A DNA stretch of 64,000 nt from CAKZYD01 sp039814715 (GCA_039814715.1 JBCCAR010000013.1:1-64000), one strand, 5' to 3'. Counted from the first letter of the stretch, positions 34,678 through 44,460 are shown. Notes: generated by a model not told the origin, from the letters alone. Numbers and translations: made by a program.

Positions 34678-36894
34678 TTAGCCTTCAATCTTTGAAAAAT
34701 CTGCTACTTTGTGCACTGCAGCGCGGATTTGATTGAGCAAAGTCAACCGATTTTCCCGAATAGCGGCATCCTCTGCATTCACCGTCACATAATCAAAGAA
34801 CGCATCCACCGGCCCGCGCAGCTGCGCCAGCGCCCGCATCGCCGCCTCAAAGTCTTCCATTTCCAGTGCCTTGGCCAGCAGTTCATTAGACGAAACCAGC
34901 GCCACAAACAGCGCATGCTCCTGCGTATCGCCCAGCAACGCTTCATCGACCGCGCCATCAAACGCCTTGCCATCTTTCTTCTCTTCAATACGCAAGATAT
35001 TGGCGGCGCGCTTATACCCAGCCAATAGATTTGCGCCATGGTCAGTTTTCAAGAAGCTTTGCAGCGCTGAGACACGGGCGATTAGTCGCACGAGATCATC
35101 TTCACTACCCAGCGCAAAAACCGCATCAATAAGGTCATGCGGCACGCCTTGCTCGCGCTGCTGGACTTTGAGGCGATCTGCGATGAAATCGATTAACCCT
35201 TTTATATCATCGCTGTACTGCAAAGCCGGATTACCAGTCGTTAGACTTGGGCGATTACCCTTTATCGTAGTTACTTCGAAACGCACTGCCTTGTCTGAGT
35301 CCTGTGGCCTTAGTTGCTCAACGGAACTTTCAGCCGCACGAGAAACCTGTTCAGACAGAGTTTCAAAAACTTCTACTCTTACGAATGAGAGAAGCTCGCC
35401 CAGTTTAAACCGCAGTCCATTTTCTAAAATCAGCCGAATAATCCCTAACCCAGCTCTACGAAGCGCATAGGGATCTTTCGAGCCTGTCGGTTTCTCATCA
35501 ATCGCGAAAAAACCGACCAACGTGTCAATCTTATCCGCCAGCGCGACAGCAACGCTCACGCCATTGGTCGGGCAATCGTCATTAGGCCCTTGCGGCGCAT
35601 AATGTTCTTTAATCGCGTTCACAACGGCCACATCTAGACCTTGCTTCTCAGCATAGTAGGAGCCCATGACGCCCTGCACGGAGGGAAACTCGGTGACCAT
35701 GGCGGAGACAAGATCTGCTTTCGCCAATTTGGCGGCCTGATAGTTCAGTCCAGGCTCACCAATACCGTATTCCGCGCCCAGCCACTTGGCGAGTTTGGCA
35801 ACACGGTCCACTTTCTCAGCAACGGTTCCCAGCTTCTCATGAAACGTGACATCTTTGAGCTTGGCCGCCATCTCCTCCAAAGGGGTTTTGAGGTCTTGCT
35901 CCCAGAAGAACTTGGCGTCCGACAGCCGCGCCGAGAGCACTTTCTCATTGCCTGCCAGGATTGCCTTACCGCCATCGCTGGCCTGTAGGTTCGCCACACA
36001 CAAGAACTTGTTGGTCAGATTGCCAGTGTTCGGGTCGCGCAGGGAGAAGTATTTTTGATTGGTGCGCATGGTGGCGGTCAGCACTTCGTCCGGCACATCC
36101 AAAAACGCTTCGTCAAAACGACCCATCAACACAGTGGGCCATTCGGTGAGGCCTGCATTTTCAGCCACCAGGGCATCGTCGCGCACGATTATGACCTTGC
36201 CGATCATCGTTTGCGCGTTGGCTTCTTTGACGATTTGCTCCATCCGCTTGAGCGGATCGAGGATCACATAAGCTTCGGATAATTTCTTAAGATAATCCCC
36301 AAACCCATTGACTTTAATAGCCTCTGGTGCATGAAATCGGTGGCCGCGGGTCTCATCGCTGCTCGCAAGGCTATTAACCTCAAACGGCACAACGTTGCCA
36401 TCAAACAAGCACAGGATGGATTGCAAAGGCCGCACCCAGCGCAGACTCTCCGTGGACTGAGAAGCCGGACCCCATCGCATAGATTTAGGCCATGGGAAAC
36501 TGCGAATGATGTCTGGGAAGATCGCCGACAACACGTCTGCCGTGGGAGCGCCCTTCTTCTCAATCACTGCATAGAGGAAGGTGCCTTTTTTATCCTCGCG
36601 CTCCTCTACTTGATCGCGTGTCAGACCAACACTTCCTAGAAAGCCAGCAATAGCCTTTTCAGGCGCATCCGCCTTCGGCCCGCGCCGCTCCTCGCGTACA
36701 TCTGCTTGAGCGGTGGGAAGGCCGATGATGTGAAGGGCCAGCCGGCGCGGAGTAGCATAAGCCTCCATCGTCTCAAAGCCAAGCTGAGCATCTTTCAGCG
36801 CTTTCTGCGTGAGGCGCTTTAGATCATCGCAAGCCTTGGACTGCATGCGCGCTGGGATTTCTTCGGAAAACAGTTCGAGGAGAAGCTCAGCCAT
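34678..36894 (-). CDS. glyS: Glycine-tRNA ligase beta subunit
   Basis: A 738-residue beta subunit of the bacterial alpha2beta2 glycyl-tRNA synthetase. It starts MAELLLELFSEEIPARMQ, the family signature, and has the HD-like and C-terminal anticodon-binding (DALR-like) regions, with the PVDAFFDYVTVNAED motif near the end. Length is near the usual 690-750. It begins 3 bases after the glyQ stop, so the two are co-translated. Confidence 0.95.
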   Translation of the reverse strand: MAELLLELFSEEIPARMQSKACDDLKRLTQKALKDAQLGFETMEAYATPRRLALHIIGLPTAQADVREERRGPKADAPEKAIAGFLGSVGLTRDQVEEREDKKGTFLYAVIEKKGAPTADVLSAIFPDIIRSFPWPKSMRWGPASQSTESLRWVRPLQSILCLFDGNVVPFEVNSLASSDETRGHRFHAPEAIKVNGFGDYLKKLSEAYVILDPLKRMEQIVKEANAQTMIGKVIIVRDDALVAENAGLTEWPTVLMGRFDEAFLDVPDEVLTATMRTNQKYFSLRDPNTGNLTNKFLCVANLQASDGGKAILAGNEKVLSARLSDAKFFWEQDLKTPLEEMAAKLKDVTFHEKLGTVAEKVDRVAKLAKWLGAEYGIGEPGLNYQAAKLAKADLVSAMVTEFPSVQGVMGSYYAEKQGLDVAVVNAIKEHYAPQGPNDDCPTNGVSVAVALADKIDTLVGFFAIDEKPTGSKDPYALRRAGLGIIRLILENGLRFKLGELLSFVRVEVFETLSEQVSRAAESSVEQLRPQDSDKAVRFEVTTIKGNRPSLTTGNPALQYSDDIKGLIDFIADRLKVQQREQGVPHDLIDAVFALGSEDDLVRLIARVSALQSFLKTDHGANLLAGYKRAANILRIEEKKDGKAFDGAVDEALLGDTQEHALFVALVSSNELLAKALEMEDFEAAMRALAQLRGPVDAFFDYVTVNAEDAAIRENRLTLLNQIRAAVHKVADFSKIEG

Positions 36895-36897
36895 AAC

Positions 36898-37770
36898 TTA
36901 TGCGGCCCATCCGTTGGTACTCATCCACGCATCGCAGCACCCCTTGGCCAGAGCACGCACGCGGCCGATGTAGCTTGCCCGCTCTGTTACGGAGATGACG
37001 CCCCGCGCATCCAGCATATTGAAGATGTGGCTTGCTGAAATGCACTGCTCATACGCAGGCAGCGGCAATGGCTTATCAAGCTCTAGCAGCATCTGACATT
37101 CTGCTTCGGCGTCTTTGAAGTGCTGCAACAAGCGGCCCGTATTGGCGTGTTCAAAGTTATAGGCAGACTGCTGCTGCTCATTTTTTAAAAACACGTCGCC
37201 ATAGGTCACGCCGCGCCCGTTAAAATCGAGGTCATAGACGTTGTCCACGCCTTGGATGTACATCGCCAGGCGCTCGAGCCCATAGGTGAGCTCGCCCGCG
37301 ACGGGCTTACAATCATAGCCGCCCACTTGTTGGAAATAGGTGAACTGACTGACTTCCATGCCATCACACCACACTTCCCAGCCAAGCCCCCAAGCGCCAA
37401 GCGTAGGGCTCTCCCAATCGTCCTCCACAAAGCGAATATCATGTGTTTCAAAATCGATGCCGATCGCTTTGAGGGAGCCCAAATACTGATCTTGGATATC
37501 CACCGGCGCTGGCTTTAAAATCGTCTGGAACTGGTAATAGTGCTGCAGCCGGTTCGGGTTTTCGCCGTAACGTCCATCTGTTGGGCGGCGCGAGGGCTGC
37601 ACATAGGCAGCATTCCAGCGCTCTGGCCCCAGTGCGCGCAGTGTCGTCGCTGCATGAAACGTCCCTGCCCCCATTTCCATGTCATAGGGCTGCAAAATCA
37701 CACACCCGCGATCCGCCCAATAGCGCTGAAGCGTAAGAATAAGATCTTGAAAGGAAAGGCTGTCGGCCAT
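36898..37770 (-). CDS. glyQ: Glycine-tRNA ligase alpha subunit
   Basis: A 290-residue catalytic subunit with the family start LSFQDLILTLQRYWADRGC and the motif QPYDMEMGAGTFHAATTLRALGP (class II core). It forms glycyl-adenylate and charges tRNA-Gly with GlyS. I start at ATG 37770. An upstream TTG at 37788 is in frame but unneeded. It is the first gene of the glyQ-glyS-ppdK block and is divergent from the sulfotransferase across 188 bases. Confidence 0.95.
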   Translation of the reverse strand: MADSLSFQDLILTLQRYWADRGCVILQPYDMEMGAGTFHAATTLRALGPERWNAAYVQPSRRPTDGRYGENPNRLQHYYQFQTILKPAPVDIQDQYLGSLKAIGIDFETHDIRFVEDDWESPTLGAWGLGWEVWCDGMEVSQFTYFQQVGGYDCKPVAGELTYGLERLAMYIQGVDNVYDLDFNGRGVTYGDVFLKNEQQQSAYNFEHANTGRLLQHFKDAEAECQMLLELDKPLPLPAYEQCISASHIFNMLDARGVISVTERASYIGRVRALAKGCCDAWMSTNGWAA

Positions 37771-37958
37771 TGCGTTCTTTGAGTCCAAACCAGCGATAAA
37801 AGATGGCGGACCCTAGCGATGGCGCCTTTCGAAATCAATGGATTGAACGAAGACCGCGCCTGGGCCCTAAATTTTGGCATGGTCCAGCGGCATTTAACGG
37901 AATATAAAAGCAGCTGCCTTACGAATGAGCGCAAGGATTTTAACGGACGCGACAGCTT

Positions 37959-38726
37959 ATGATCATTATAGGGCTTGGCACCGGACGCTCTGGCACGGCC
38001 TCGTTGGCGAAGCTGCTAAATGCGCAGAGTGATGCTATTTGTTTTCACGAAATGAACCCGAGCTGCATGCGCTGGGAAGGGACACCGCGCCCAGCCGTCA
38101 ACATGGTTGAAGAATTTGGTGCTATTCTGGATGGAGGGCCCACGCAGCGATTAACAGTCGACTTATCACGCCCTCCGGCAGCCGAAGCCTATGAACAGCT
38201 CAAAAAGATGCCGCGGGCCAGGATGCTTGGCGACATCGCTTTCTATTACCTCACCTATGTCGATGACCTTCTTGCCGCGAGTGACCGGGTGCGGTTTATT
38301 TGCCTTAAACGCGATAGAACCCAGACAGTGACCAGCTGGATGACCAAGTCAGGTTTACCGCGCTGGCCTTCCAAAGCCATCGGCGAACGCATTAGCGCAG
38401 CCATCACCCGCGAGCCCTATCATGACAGCCGCAATTTTTGGATGGAGCACGACGGGACAAAATGGGCGCTCGATCCTGTTTGGGATAAGCTGTATCCGAA
38501 ATTCACCGGCCCGACCAAGAGAGAGGCCGTGGAGCAATACTGGGATTTCTATTACGCTGAAGCGGAGAAAATTGAAGCGCGGCTGCCAAAGGTGTTTCGC
38601 ATCGTCCGCACCGAAGACCTCGATGATCGTGATTTTCAATCAGAACTGCTGACGTTTTGCGGCGTGTCTGACAGCGACAAAGTCCATACTGACGCCCACA
38701 TACACAAGTCCAAACTAGCGAGCTAA
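37959..38726 (+). CDS. Sulfotransferase-family protein
   Basis: A 255-residue P-loop protein. The 5' phosphosulfate-binding loop is GTGRSGTASL (7-16), and the 3' phosphate region is likely VRFICLKRDRTQTVTSW (about 105-122), as in PAPS-dependent sulfotransferases. It may transfer sulfate to a glycan or lipid. Three glycosyltransferases follow on the same strand, so a sulfated surface polymer is a reasonable guess (inference). It is divergent from glyQ. No signal peptide is seen, so it acts in the cytoplasm. Confidence 0.7.
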   Translation: MIIIGLGTGRSGTASLAKLLNAQSDAICFHEMNPSCMRWEGTPRPAVNMVEEFGAILDGGPTQRLTVDLSRPPAAEAYEQLKKMPRARMLGDIAFYYLTYVDDLLAASDRVRFICLKRDRTQTVTSWMTKSGLPRWPSKAIGERISAAITREPYHDSRNFWMEHDGTKWALDPVWDKLYPKFTGPTKREAVEQYWDFYYAEAEKIEARLPKVFRIVRTEDLDDRDFQSELLTFCGVSDSDKVHTDAHIHKSKLAS

Positions 38727-38779
38727 AAAGACTTGCCCCCCGGAACAATCGCGGCACACGGATACTTGAAAGCCTAAGC

Positions 38780-39787
38780 ATGACTGACACTAAGCCTATT
38801 TTTTCGGTCATCATTGCCACGCGCGACCGGCCAGTTCTGTTCAAACGAGCGCTGCAATCCGTTCTTGCGCAGGATTTCGAGGCGATGGACGTTCAGGTGG
38901 TTATGGACGGCTCGCAACCAGAGAACCTGGCCGCCTATGACGCGCTGTTTGTTGACATTCAATCCAGTACGAGCAAACCCGTTTTCGTGCACAAGTTAAT
39001 GCATCGTAGCAACGGACATGGCCAGAGCTATAGTTTTAACCACGGCGTATCTGAGGGCCATGGCCAGTACGTCACGTTCCTTGACGACGACGACGAATGG
39101 ACTGACGTTGGCCATCTGAGCCGCGTGTCCCGCGCCATTGAGGCAGCTGGGAAGAATGGTAAAACCGTGCAATACATCATGTGCAATCAACAGGCGTATA
39201 TGGGCGAAACGCTGAAAGAAGACGCGGTTTGGTTAGAAGACCTAGAACCAGCGCTCGTTCGCCGCGGCAGCAAGCCATATGCGGAGAACTTCTACGATCT
39301 AGCCATCGAAGACCTGTTCATTACGCCGGGGTTTTGTCACCTAAATACGTCCGTCGTCAGCAAGACGCTGTATCAGGGCATTGGCGGCATGGATGAAGGT
39401 GTGCGCTGGGAGTGTGACCGTGACTTGTTTCTACGGCTGATTGAAGCCAGCGATACGCGCGTGTTCGTGCCCAACATCGTCTCCAAGCACTACATTCCCG
39501 ATCCCAAAGACAAGTCGAGCATGACCACAAGAGCCTCCATGGTTCAAAAGCGTCTGTTTCAGATTCAGGTTTTACTCAAGGCGCTTGCCAATACGCGCAA
39601 CGATACCATCCAAAACCATTGCCGCACTCGATCTGGCTATGCGATGAAGAAACTCGCTTTGGAGCTAAAGTCCTTAGACCAGAAAGATCAGGCAGACGCC
39701 TTCTCCAAAATGTCCCAAGCGCTCTCTTTCAGCCTTGGCTGGCCGCTCGAGTATCGTAAACAGGCGCGTGGCCGAGCAAACGCGTAA
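38780..39787 (+). CDS. Glycosyltransferase family 2 (GT-A)
   Basis: A 335-residue GT-A enzyme. It begins FSVIIATRDRPVLFKRALQS (about 9-28), and the metal-binding acidic motif is FLDDDDEWTD (about 95-104). A GMDEGVRWECDRDLFLRL segment corresponds to the ED/catalytic base region of GT2. It transfers an unknown sugar. The stop and the next start overlap by one base (TAATG). Confidence 0.83.
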   Translation: MTDTKPIFSVIIATRDRPVLFKRALQSVLAQDFEAMDVQVVMDGSQPENLAAYDALFVDIQSSTSKPVFVHKLMHRSNGHGQSYSFNHGVSEGHGQYVTFLDDDDEWTDVGHLSRVSRAIEAAGKNGKTVQYIMCNQQAYMGETLKEDAVWLEDLEPALVRRGSKPYAENFYDLAIEDLFITPGFCHLNTSVVSKTLYQGIGGMDEGVRWECDRDLFLRLIEASDTRVFVPNIVSKHYIPDPKDKSSMTTRASMVQKRLFQIQVLLKALANTRNDTIQNHCRTRSGYAMKKLALELKSLDQKDQADAFSKMSQALSFSLGWPLEYRKQARGRANA

Positions 39788-40701
39788 TGCCGAACCCTCC
39801 TGCGCCTGTGACGCCGCTAAAGCTGGCGATCTGCACGTTTCTATCGCAATCACGCGAGAGTGTTCTCAAGCTCATTGACCACAACCGGAAAATTGGCGCC
39901 GACCATATTTTTCTCTTTTTTGATTACCCGGAGGAAGCCGATTTCCCGGAGATCGCGGACTTCGATGACGTCACGATCGTGGCCTGCGACGACACTTTTT
40001 GGAACAGTTGCCCCGGCGGAAGATCAGACGTGCTGATCAAACGTAACGAATTTGCGCTTTTAAAAGGGTATCAAATGGCAACGGCGGCTGGCTGCGATTT
40101 TGCTGCGCTTATTGACGGCGATGAGCTGCTGTATGCAAAAGGAAATCTCATCCAAGCAATACGCAAGCACGCTGAAGCGGCCGATATTCTAAGGCTTTAT
40201 CCCTACGAAGCCATTCTTGTTTGCAAAGATAAGCGAGACGAGTTTAGCCAAACGCATTTCAAGGCACTACCAAATCGCATCAATCGCGCATTTTTAAGGT
40301 GGACCTACGGTGATACTCTCGCCATCAGCGATGATGGGTTTTTCGGCCATTTGTCAGGCAAAGCGATTGTCCGCACCGGTTTGACCTTCAAACATATCAA
40401 TGTCCATTGTCCTACTCCGGAAACACCTGCAAGGACCGTCCGGATTAAAGACGTTTGGCTATTGCATTTCGATTGCATGAATTTTTCCAGCTGGAAACGC
40501 AAATGGGCCCTTCGCCTGAATGGCAAAGCAATTGGAACCATGCGCGATAAGCGAAAGCGTCAGTTCACAGCTATAGAAAAAGCTTTTCAGGACGATGAAA
40601 TAGCATTGGAAAACCTCTACGAAGCGTTTTTTGTTCTAGACTTTTGGAGGGTTACCCTTGGCCGTGCAACTGGCCTGATCCGCAAAGTAAATCTGAGCTA
40701 A
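39787..40701 (+). CDS. Glycosyltransferase, GT2/GT92-like
   Basis: A 304-residue protein with a GT-A-like core: LAICTFLSQSRESVLKLIDH at the start, HNRKIGADHIFLFFD, and a likely metal-binding DGDE (about 116-119) in ALIDGDELLYA. This arrangement resembles the DUF23/GT92 or Glyco_tranf_2_4 group. A C-terminal helical region follows with WKRKWALRLNGKAIG. The substrate is unknown. Coupled to the previous glycosyltransferase by a 1-base overlap. Confidence 0.72.
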   Translation: MPNPPAPVTPLKLAICTFLSQSRESVLKLIDHNRKIGADHIFLFFDYPEEADFPEIADFDDVTIVACDDTFWNSCPGGRSDVLIKRNEFALLKGYQMATAAGCDFAALIDGDELLYAKGNLIQAIRKHAEAADILRLYPYEAILVCKDKRDEFSQTHFKALPNRINRAFLRWTYGDTLAISDDGFFGHLSGKAIVRTGLTFKHINVHCPTPETPARTVRIKDVWLLHFDCMNFSSWKRKWALRLNGKAIGTMRDKRKRQFTAIEKAFQDDEIALENLYEAFFVLDFWRVTLGRATGLIRKVNLS

Positions 40702-40746
40702 AAGAAGATAATGCTAACGCTTTGATGGGCTGCAGGAGAGTATAAG

Positions 40747-41718
40747 ATGTGGAGCGTTTCGAAGTCAGACCTGAGCAACGACAGAAAGCCAGGCATCTCT
40801 GGCTTTATGCGGCTCAGAAACGAAGCCATGTTACTGAACGAGGCATTTGAAACACATATCGACGGCGTGGATGAACTGGTCGTCGTATACAATAACTGCC
40901 AAGATTCAACGCCGCAGATTTGCGAAGCTTGGCAAAAGCGGTATCCCGGAAAGATCCGCGTCTTTGAGTATGAACCAGAAGTTCTACCTGTTGGATCAAC
41001 AGACGCAGCCGGCATTGATCCGCGAGACGAAAATAGCCTCGCCAATTACTACAATTATGCTCTTTGTAAAACGAACCACGAAATCGTCATCAAAATTGAT
41101 GGGGATCACATTGGGTCGCCCGCACGATTTAGCACGGTTTGTAACCGCGTTCGCAGAACTTTAAAGGTCGACCAGCGCTGGCCTATTTTTGGGATAAATG
41201 TGACTGATACAAATGACGGCGTCGCCGTTTACAACTTTTACAACTACGCACCTAAATTCGTCGGAAAGCGCATCGGCCCGCCTCCCTTCACCTCAGGCGA
41301 TCAATCGTTTTTTCGGCTAGACAACAAAACCTGGCATACAACAGATCCCGTGTATGGCTACGAAAAAATGCCATTATCCCACAAGAAGCGTGCAAGGGCC
41401 GCGCATGACACGGTGCTCTTTTTTCACTGCAAAGGCTTTAAAGATGATCACGGGACGGGATCATGGAGTACGTCTGGTGAAAGCTCGCGCAAAGACTGGA
41501 TTGATAACGTCTCCAACATTTCCTGGGAGAATTTGGCTACACTGCCGGCCATGGTAGAGCGTAATCCGAGCTATTTTGCTGGTTTTCCTTACGCCAAAGA
41601 ATTTAGCGCCCTCTTCCCAAATCGGCGGCTGCTTGACGAAGGATACCATCCCAAACAAGCGCCGTTGCTGATTCAAAGCGCAAAGAACACCCTAATAGAC
41701 TTCTTCACTTCAACCTGA
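40747..41718 (+). CDS. Glycosyltransferase family 2-like protein
   Basis: A 323-residue protein with a GT-A-type start, GFMRLRNEAMLLNEAFETH, then DELVVVYNNCQD, and a likely metal site DGDH (about 118-121) in VIKIDGDHIGSP. It belongs to the same general group as the previous gene but is not a close duplicate. TATAAG precedes the ATG with a weak GGAGAG site. It closes the putative sulfotransferase-glycosyltransferase cluster and faces a convergent chorismate mutase. Confidence 0.7.
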   Translation: MWSVSKSDLSNDRKPGISGFMRLRNEAMLLNEAFETHIDGVDELVVVYNNCQDSTPQICEAWQKRYPGKIRVFEYEPEVLPVGSTDAAGIDPRDENSLANYYNYALCKTNHEIVIKIDGDHIGSPARFSTVCNRVRRTLKVDQRWPIFGINVTDTNDGVAVYNFYNYAPKFVGKRIGPPPFTSGDQSFFRLDNKTWHTTDPVYGYEKMPLSHKKRARAAHDTVLFFHCKGFKDDHGTGSWSTSGESSRKDWIDNVSNISWENLATLPAMVERNPSYFAGFPYAKEFSALFPNRRLLDEGYHPKQAPLLIQSAKNTLIDFFTST

Positions 41719-41770
41719 AGGTCAGTTCAAGGCCGATGAACGATCCCAGACGCTCCCGACATCAAACGCA

Positions 41771-42064
41771 CTAGGCGCGCAAACGCTCATGGTGGCGAAT
41801 AACTTCGGTTACGATAAACTGCAGAAACTTCTCGGAAAAGTCGGGGTCTAAGTCCGCTTGCTCAGCGAGCGTCCGCAAACGCTGAATTTGCGCCCGCTCG
41901 CGATCTTTATCGGCAGGCGGCAGACCATGTTGGGCTTTCAACTGGCCGACTTTCTTGGTTACTTTAAAGCGCTCTGCCAGCATGTGGATCAACGCAGCAT
42001 CTATATTGTCGATGCTCTGGCGATAATTGTTCAGCACATCCTGCGTTTGTGTATCGTCTGCCAT
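41771..42064 (-). CDS. Chorismate mutase (AroQ-type)
   Basis: A 97-residue all-alpha chorismate mutase that makes prephenate for phenylalanine and tyrosine. YRQSIDNIDAALIHMLAERFKVTKKVGQLK holds the first-helix Arg and the catalytic Arg/Lys pattern when read in parts, and ADKDRERAQIQRLR holds the next active-site Asp-Arg pair. I use the ATG at 42064, which has AAGG six bases upstream. The ATG at 42070 is directly adjacent to that site. The next gene upstream, sppA-like, is on the same strand. Confidence 0.88.
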   Translation of the reverse strand: MADDTQTQDVLNNYRQSIDNIDAALIHMLAERFKVTKKVGQLKAQHGLPPADKDRERAQIQRLRTLAEQADLDPDFSEKFLQFIVTEVIRHHERLRA

Positions 42065-42099
42065 TCGCATCCTTACCGCGCTATCCTAGAGCGAACCTG

Positions 42100-42939
42100 C
42101 TATTGACCAAAACGAGACCAATCTGCTTGCGAGCGCAGCTCCGATAGAAGCGTTCTTGCAGAGAGAGCTGGCCCGTGCGCCATAAACGGCAAGCGAAATT
42201 TCCGTTTCGACTGGATAAGCGGCAGGTCCACATCTTTCCCGAATTTCTCACGCATTACATCGCGCACTGTGCCCACGCCGTCAACTAACCCGGCGCTAAC
42301 TGCTTTTTTGCCCACCCAAATATCACCACTAAACACTTGTTTGCGCGGCGCCTTCAGCCTATCGCCGCGCCGATCGCGCACCAAATCTTTGAAATAGGTA
42401 TGAATATCGCTCTGGAGCTGTTTGAGGCGCTCAATGTCTTCCGGCTCTTCAGGTTTAAAAGGATCGAGCATGGATTTGCTCTCGCCAGCTGTATAAACAC
42501 GGCGCTCCACGCCGACTTTGTTTAAAAGCTCAACAAAGCCGAAACCGGCTGAAATGACACCAATAGAGCCAACGACGCTGGCATCATGAACGTAAATCTC
42601 ATCACCTGCGCAGGCAATGAGATAGCCGCCTGAGGCGGCAACATCTTCGGCAAACACAAAGACTTGCTTGTCTTTCTCGTCAGCAAGCTCGCGTATACGC
42701 GAAAAGATCAAACCTGACTGAACAGGCGACCCACCGGGCGAATTGATAATGATGGCGACTGCTTTTGCATCCGCGACTGAAAATGCCTTGGTGAGACTGG
42801 AGGAAACGGCGGCAAGATTAAGGCCTTGAGCAAAACGGCCCTGCTCGCCGATCACGCCCGTAAAGCGCAACACGGGCACAATCGGTTTTGGATGGAGAAC
42901 TTTTTTTAAAATAGGGAGGCGGCTGAGAAAACGTTTCAA
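42100..42939 (-). CDS. S49-family peptidase (SppA-like)
   Basis: A 279-residue S49 serine peptidase related to signal peptide peptidase A, of the short form with one catalytic domain. Catalytic Ser103 is in DVAASGGYL, and Lys155 in GESKSMLDP completes the Ser-Lys dyad with the usual spacing. IINSPGGSPVQSG is the oxyanion strand. An N-terminal hydrophobic helix is weak (about 1-25), so membrane attachment is uncertain. It probably degrades leftover signal peptides or membrane-bound fragments. Confidence 0.85.
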   Translation of the reverse strand: MKRFLSRLPILKKVLHPKPIVPVLRFTGVIGEQGRFAQGLNLAAVSSSLTKAFSVADAKAVAIIINSPGGSPVQSGLIFSRIRELADEKDKQVFVFAEDVAASGGYLIACAGDEIYVHDASVVGSIGVISAGFGFVELLNKVGVERRVYTAGESKSMLDPFKPEEPEDIERLKQLQSDIHTYFKDLVRDRRGDRLKAPRKQVFSGDIWVGKKAVSAGLVDGVGTVRDVMREKFGKDVDLPLIQSKRKFRLPFMAHGPALSARTLLSELRSQADWSRFGQ

Positions 42940-43062
42940 TCGGTGAGCTCACTCATAAAAAAAGGCTGCGCCAATTCAGCAGCGCCAGCCAAGGGTTGCA
43001 AGGCGTGCTCAGCTGCATACTCAAAAAACAGTGAGCGGCGCAATGTGAAGATACGGTAGAAG

Positions 43063-43305
43063 TCACGGTTGTGATGACTTAGCCGGAGACAAATAGTCGC
43101 CAAGCGCAGCGTCTTTTATAATCATACGCGCCCGTGCAAGGTGATGCGGCGCCACCATGAGCCGGCGCGGCACCAAAACAGAAATGCTGCCCTCCAAAAC
43201 ACTCATATGAGCATCGAGTTCAAACACATCGATCCCATCGGACTTCAAATAAGACTTGATAGCATTGATTAACACCAAGTCAGTGGTGCGAAGCAGTTCC
43301 TCCAA
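43063..43305 (-). CDS. DUF2007 domain protein
   Basis: An 80-residue protein of the DUF2007 ('putative signal transducing') family: LEELLRTTDLVLINAIKSYL, then LDAHMSVLEGSISVLVPRRLMV, close to the family consensus. The function is not known. The frame is open upstream to 43374, but AGGAAGGA (43319-43312) lies 6 bases before a TTG at 43305 and the resulting protein has the normal family length, so I choose TTG. It is divergent from the polyprenyl diphosphate synthase gene, a frequent arrangement in alphaproteobacteria. Confidence 0.78.
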   Translation of the reverse strand: MEELLRTTDLVLINAIKSYLKSDGIDVFELDAHMSVLEGSISVLVPRRLMVAPHHLARARMIIKDAALGDYLSPAKSSQP

Positions 43306-43431
43306 TGGCGTGTCCTTCCTTAAAAGTGATAATGCCGCAGTTCCTGGCAATGGACTGGTAAATCTGTGCGGCATGGTCTAGCAGATGGCGCAATTCTCAT
43401 TGTTTTGAATACGTGCAAAAAGGCCAAGCCC

Positions 43432-44460
43432 TTGTCAAACGTCACCTCCCTGCCCGTCCGTGATAGCAGTTCATCAAATGCTGGCAATGCCCTAACAACA
43501 CTGCAAGCTCTCGTTGCAGACGATATGAGGTTGGTCAACACCACGATTTTAGAGCGGATGGAGAGCCCGGTGAGCTTGATCCCTCAGCTTGCAGGACACT
43601 TAATCGCCAGCGGTGGCAAGCGGCTGCGGCCCATGCTGACTTTGGCGAGCAGCAAGCTGGTTGGCTATGAAGGCAAGCGCCAATGCAAGCTCGCGGCCTG
43701 CGTCGAGTTCATTCACACTGCTACATTGCTCCATGATGACGTGGTTGACGAAAGCGCTCTACGCCGCGGCAAGGACACGGCAAATGCAGTCTGGGGCAAT
43801 CAAGCGAGTGTGCTAGTGGGAGACTTCTTATTCTCGCGCGCATTTGAGCTCATGGTCGAAGATGGCTCTCTTAAAGTTTTGAAAATTCTGTCGTCAGCGT
43901 CGTCAATCATTGCAGAAGGCGAAGTTCAGCAAATGATGACTGTTGCTGACCTAACGACGACCGAAGACATATATATGGACGTGATCGGCGCCAAGACGGC
44001 CGCCTTGTTTGCAGCGGCCTGTCAGATTTCCGCCGTGGTTGCGGAGCGCCCTCAGCGAGAAGAAGATGCGTTGTCCGCTTATGGCAGAGACTTAGGCCTA
44101 GCGTTTCAGATTGTGGATGATGTGCTGGATTATAGCGCAAACCAACGCAAGCTCGGAAAAACGGTGGGCGATGATTTCCAAGAAGGCAAAGTCTCCTTGC
44201 CGGTTATCTTGGCCTATCAGCGCGGCACCGATGCTCAAAAGGCCTTTTGGCAACGCACCATTGGTAAGGGCGAGTGTCATGACGACGACTTGCAGCAAGC
44301 CATTGACATTCTAACCAGCACGAATGCACTTGTAGACGCAACGCGAAGAGCGCAGCATTTCGCTGATCGCGCGCTGGATTGCCTCAACCTGTTTGCACCA
44401 TCTTCAGCGCGCAGCGCTCTCTCAGACATTGTGCATTTTTGCCTTCAGCGCGGGCATTGA
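43432..44460 (+). CDS. ispB: Long-chain polyprenyl diphosphate synthase (octaprenyl/decaprenyl)
   Basis: A 342-residue trans-prenyltransferase that makes the quinone side chain. The two Asp-rich motifs are LLHDDVVDES (102-106 the DDxxD) and FQIVDDVLDY. GGKRLRPML is the IPP-binding segment. The amino acids before the first DDxxD are small enough for a long product, so octaprenyl or decaprenyl (ubiquinone) is expected. I choose the TTG at 43432, which has AAGG 8 bases upstream. A GTG at 43366 is in frame but has no site. Divergent from DUF2007. Confidence 0.9.
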   Translation: MSNVTSLPVRDSSSSNAGNALTTLQALVADDMRLVNTTILERMESPVSLIPQLAGHLIASGGKRLRPMLTLASSKLVGYEGKRQCKLAACVEFIHTATLLHDDVVDESALRRGKDTANAVWGNQASVLVGDFLFSRAFELMVEDGSLKVLKILSSASSIIAEGEVQQMMTVADLTTTEDIYMDVIGAKTAALFAAACQISAVVAERPQREEDALSAYGRDLGLAFQIVDDVLDYSANQRKLGKTVGDDFQEGKVSLPVILAYQRGTDAQKAFWQRTIGKGECHDDDLQQAIDILTSTNALVDATRRAQHFADRALDCLNLFAPSSARSALSDIVHFCLQRGH

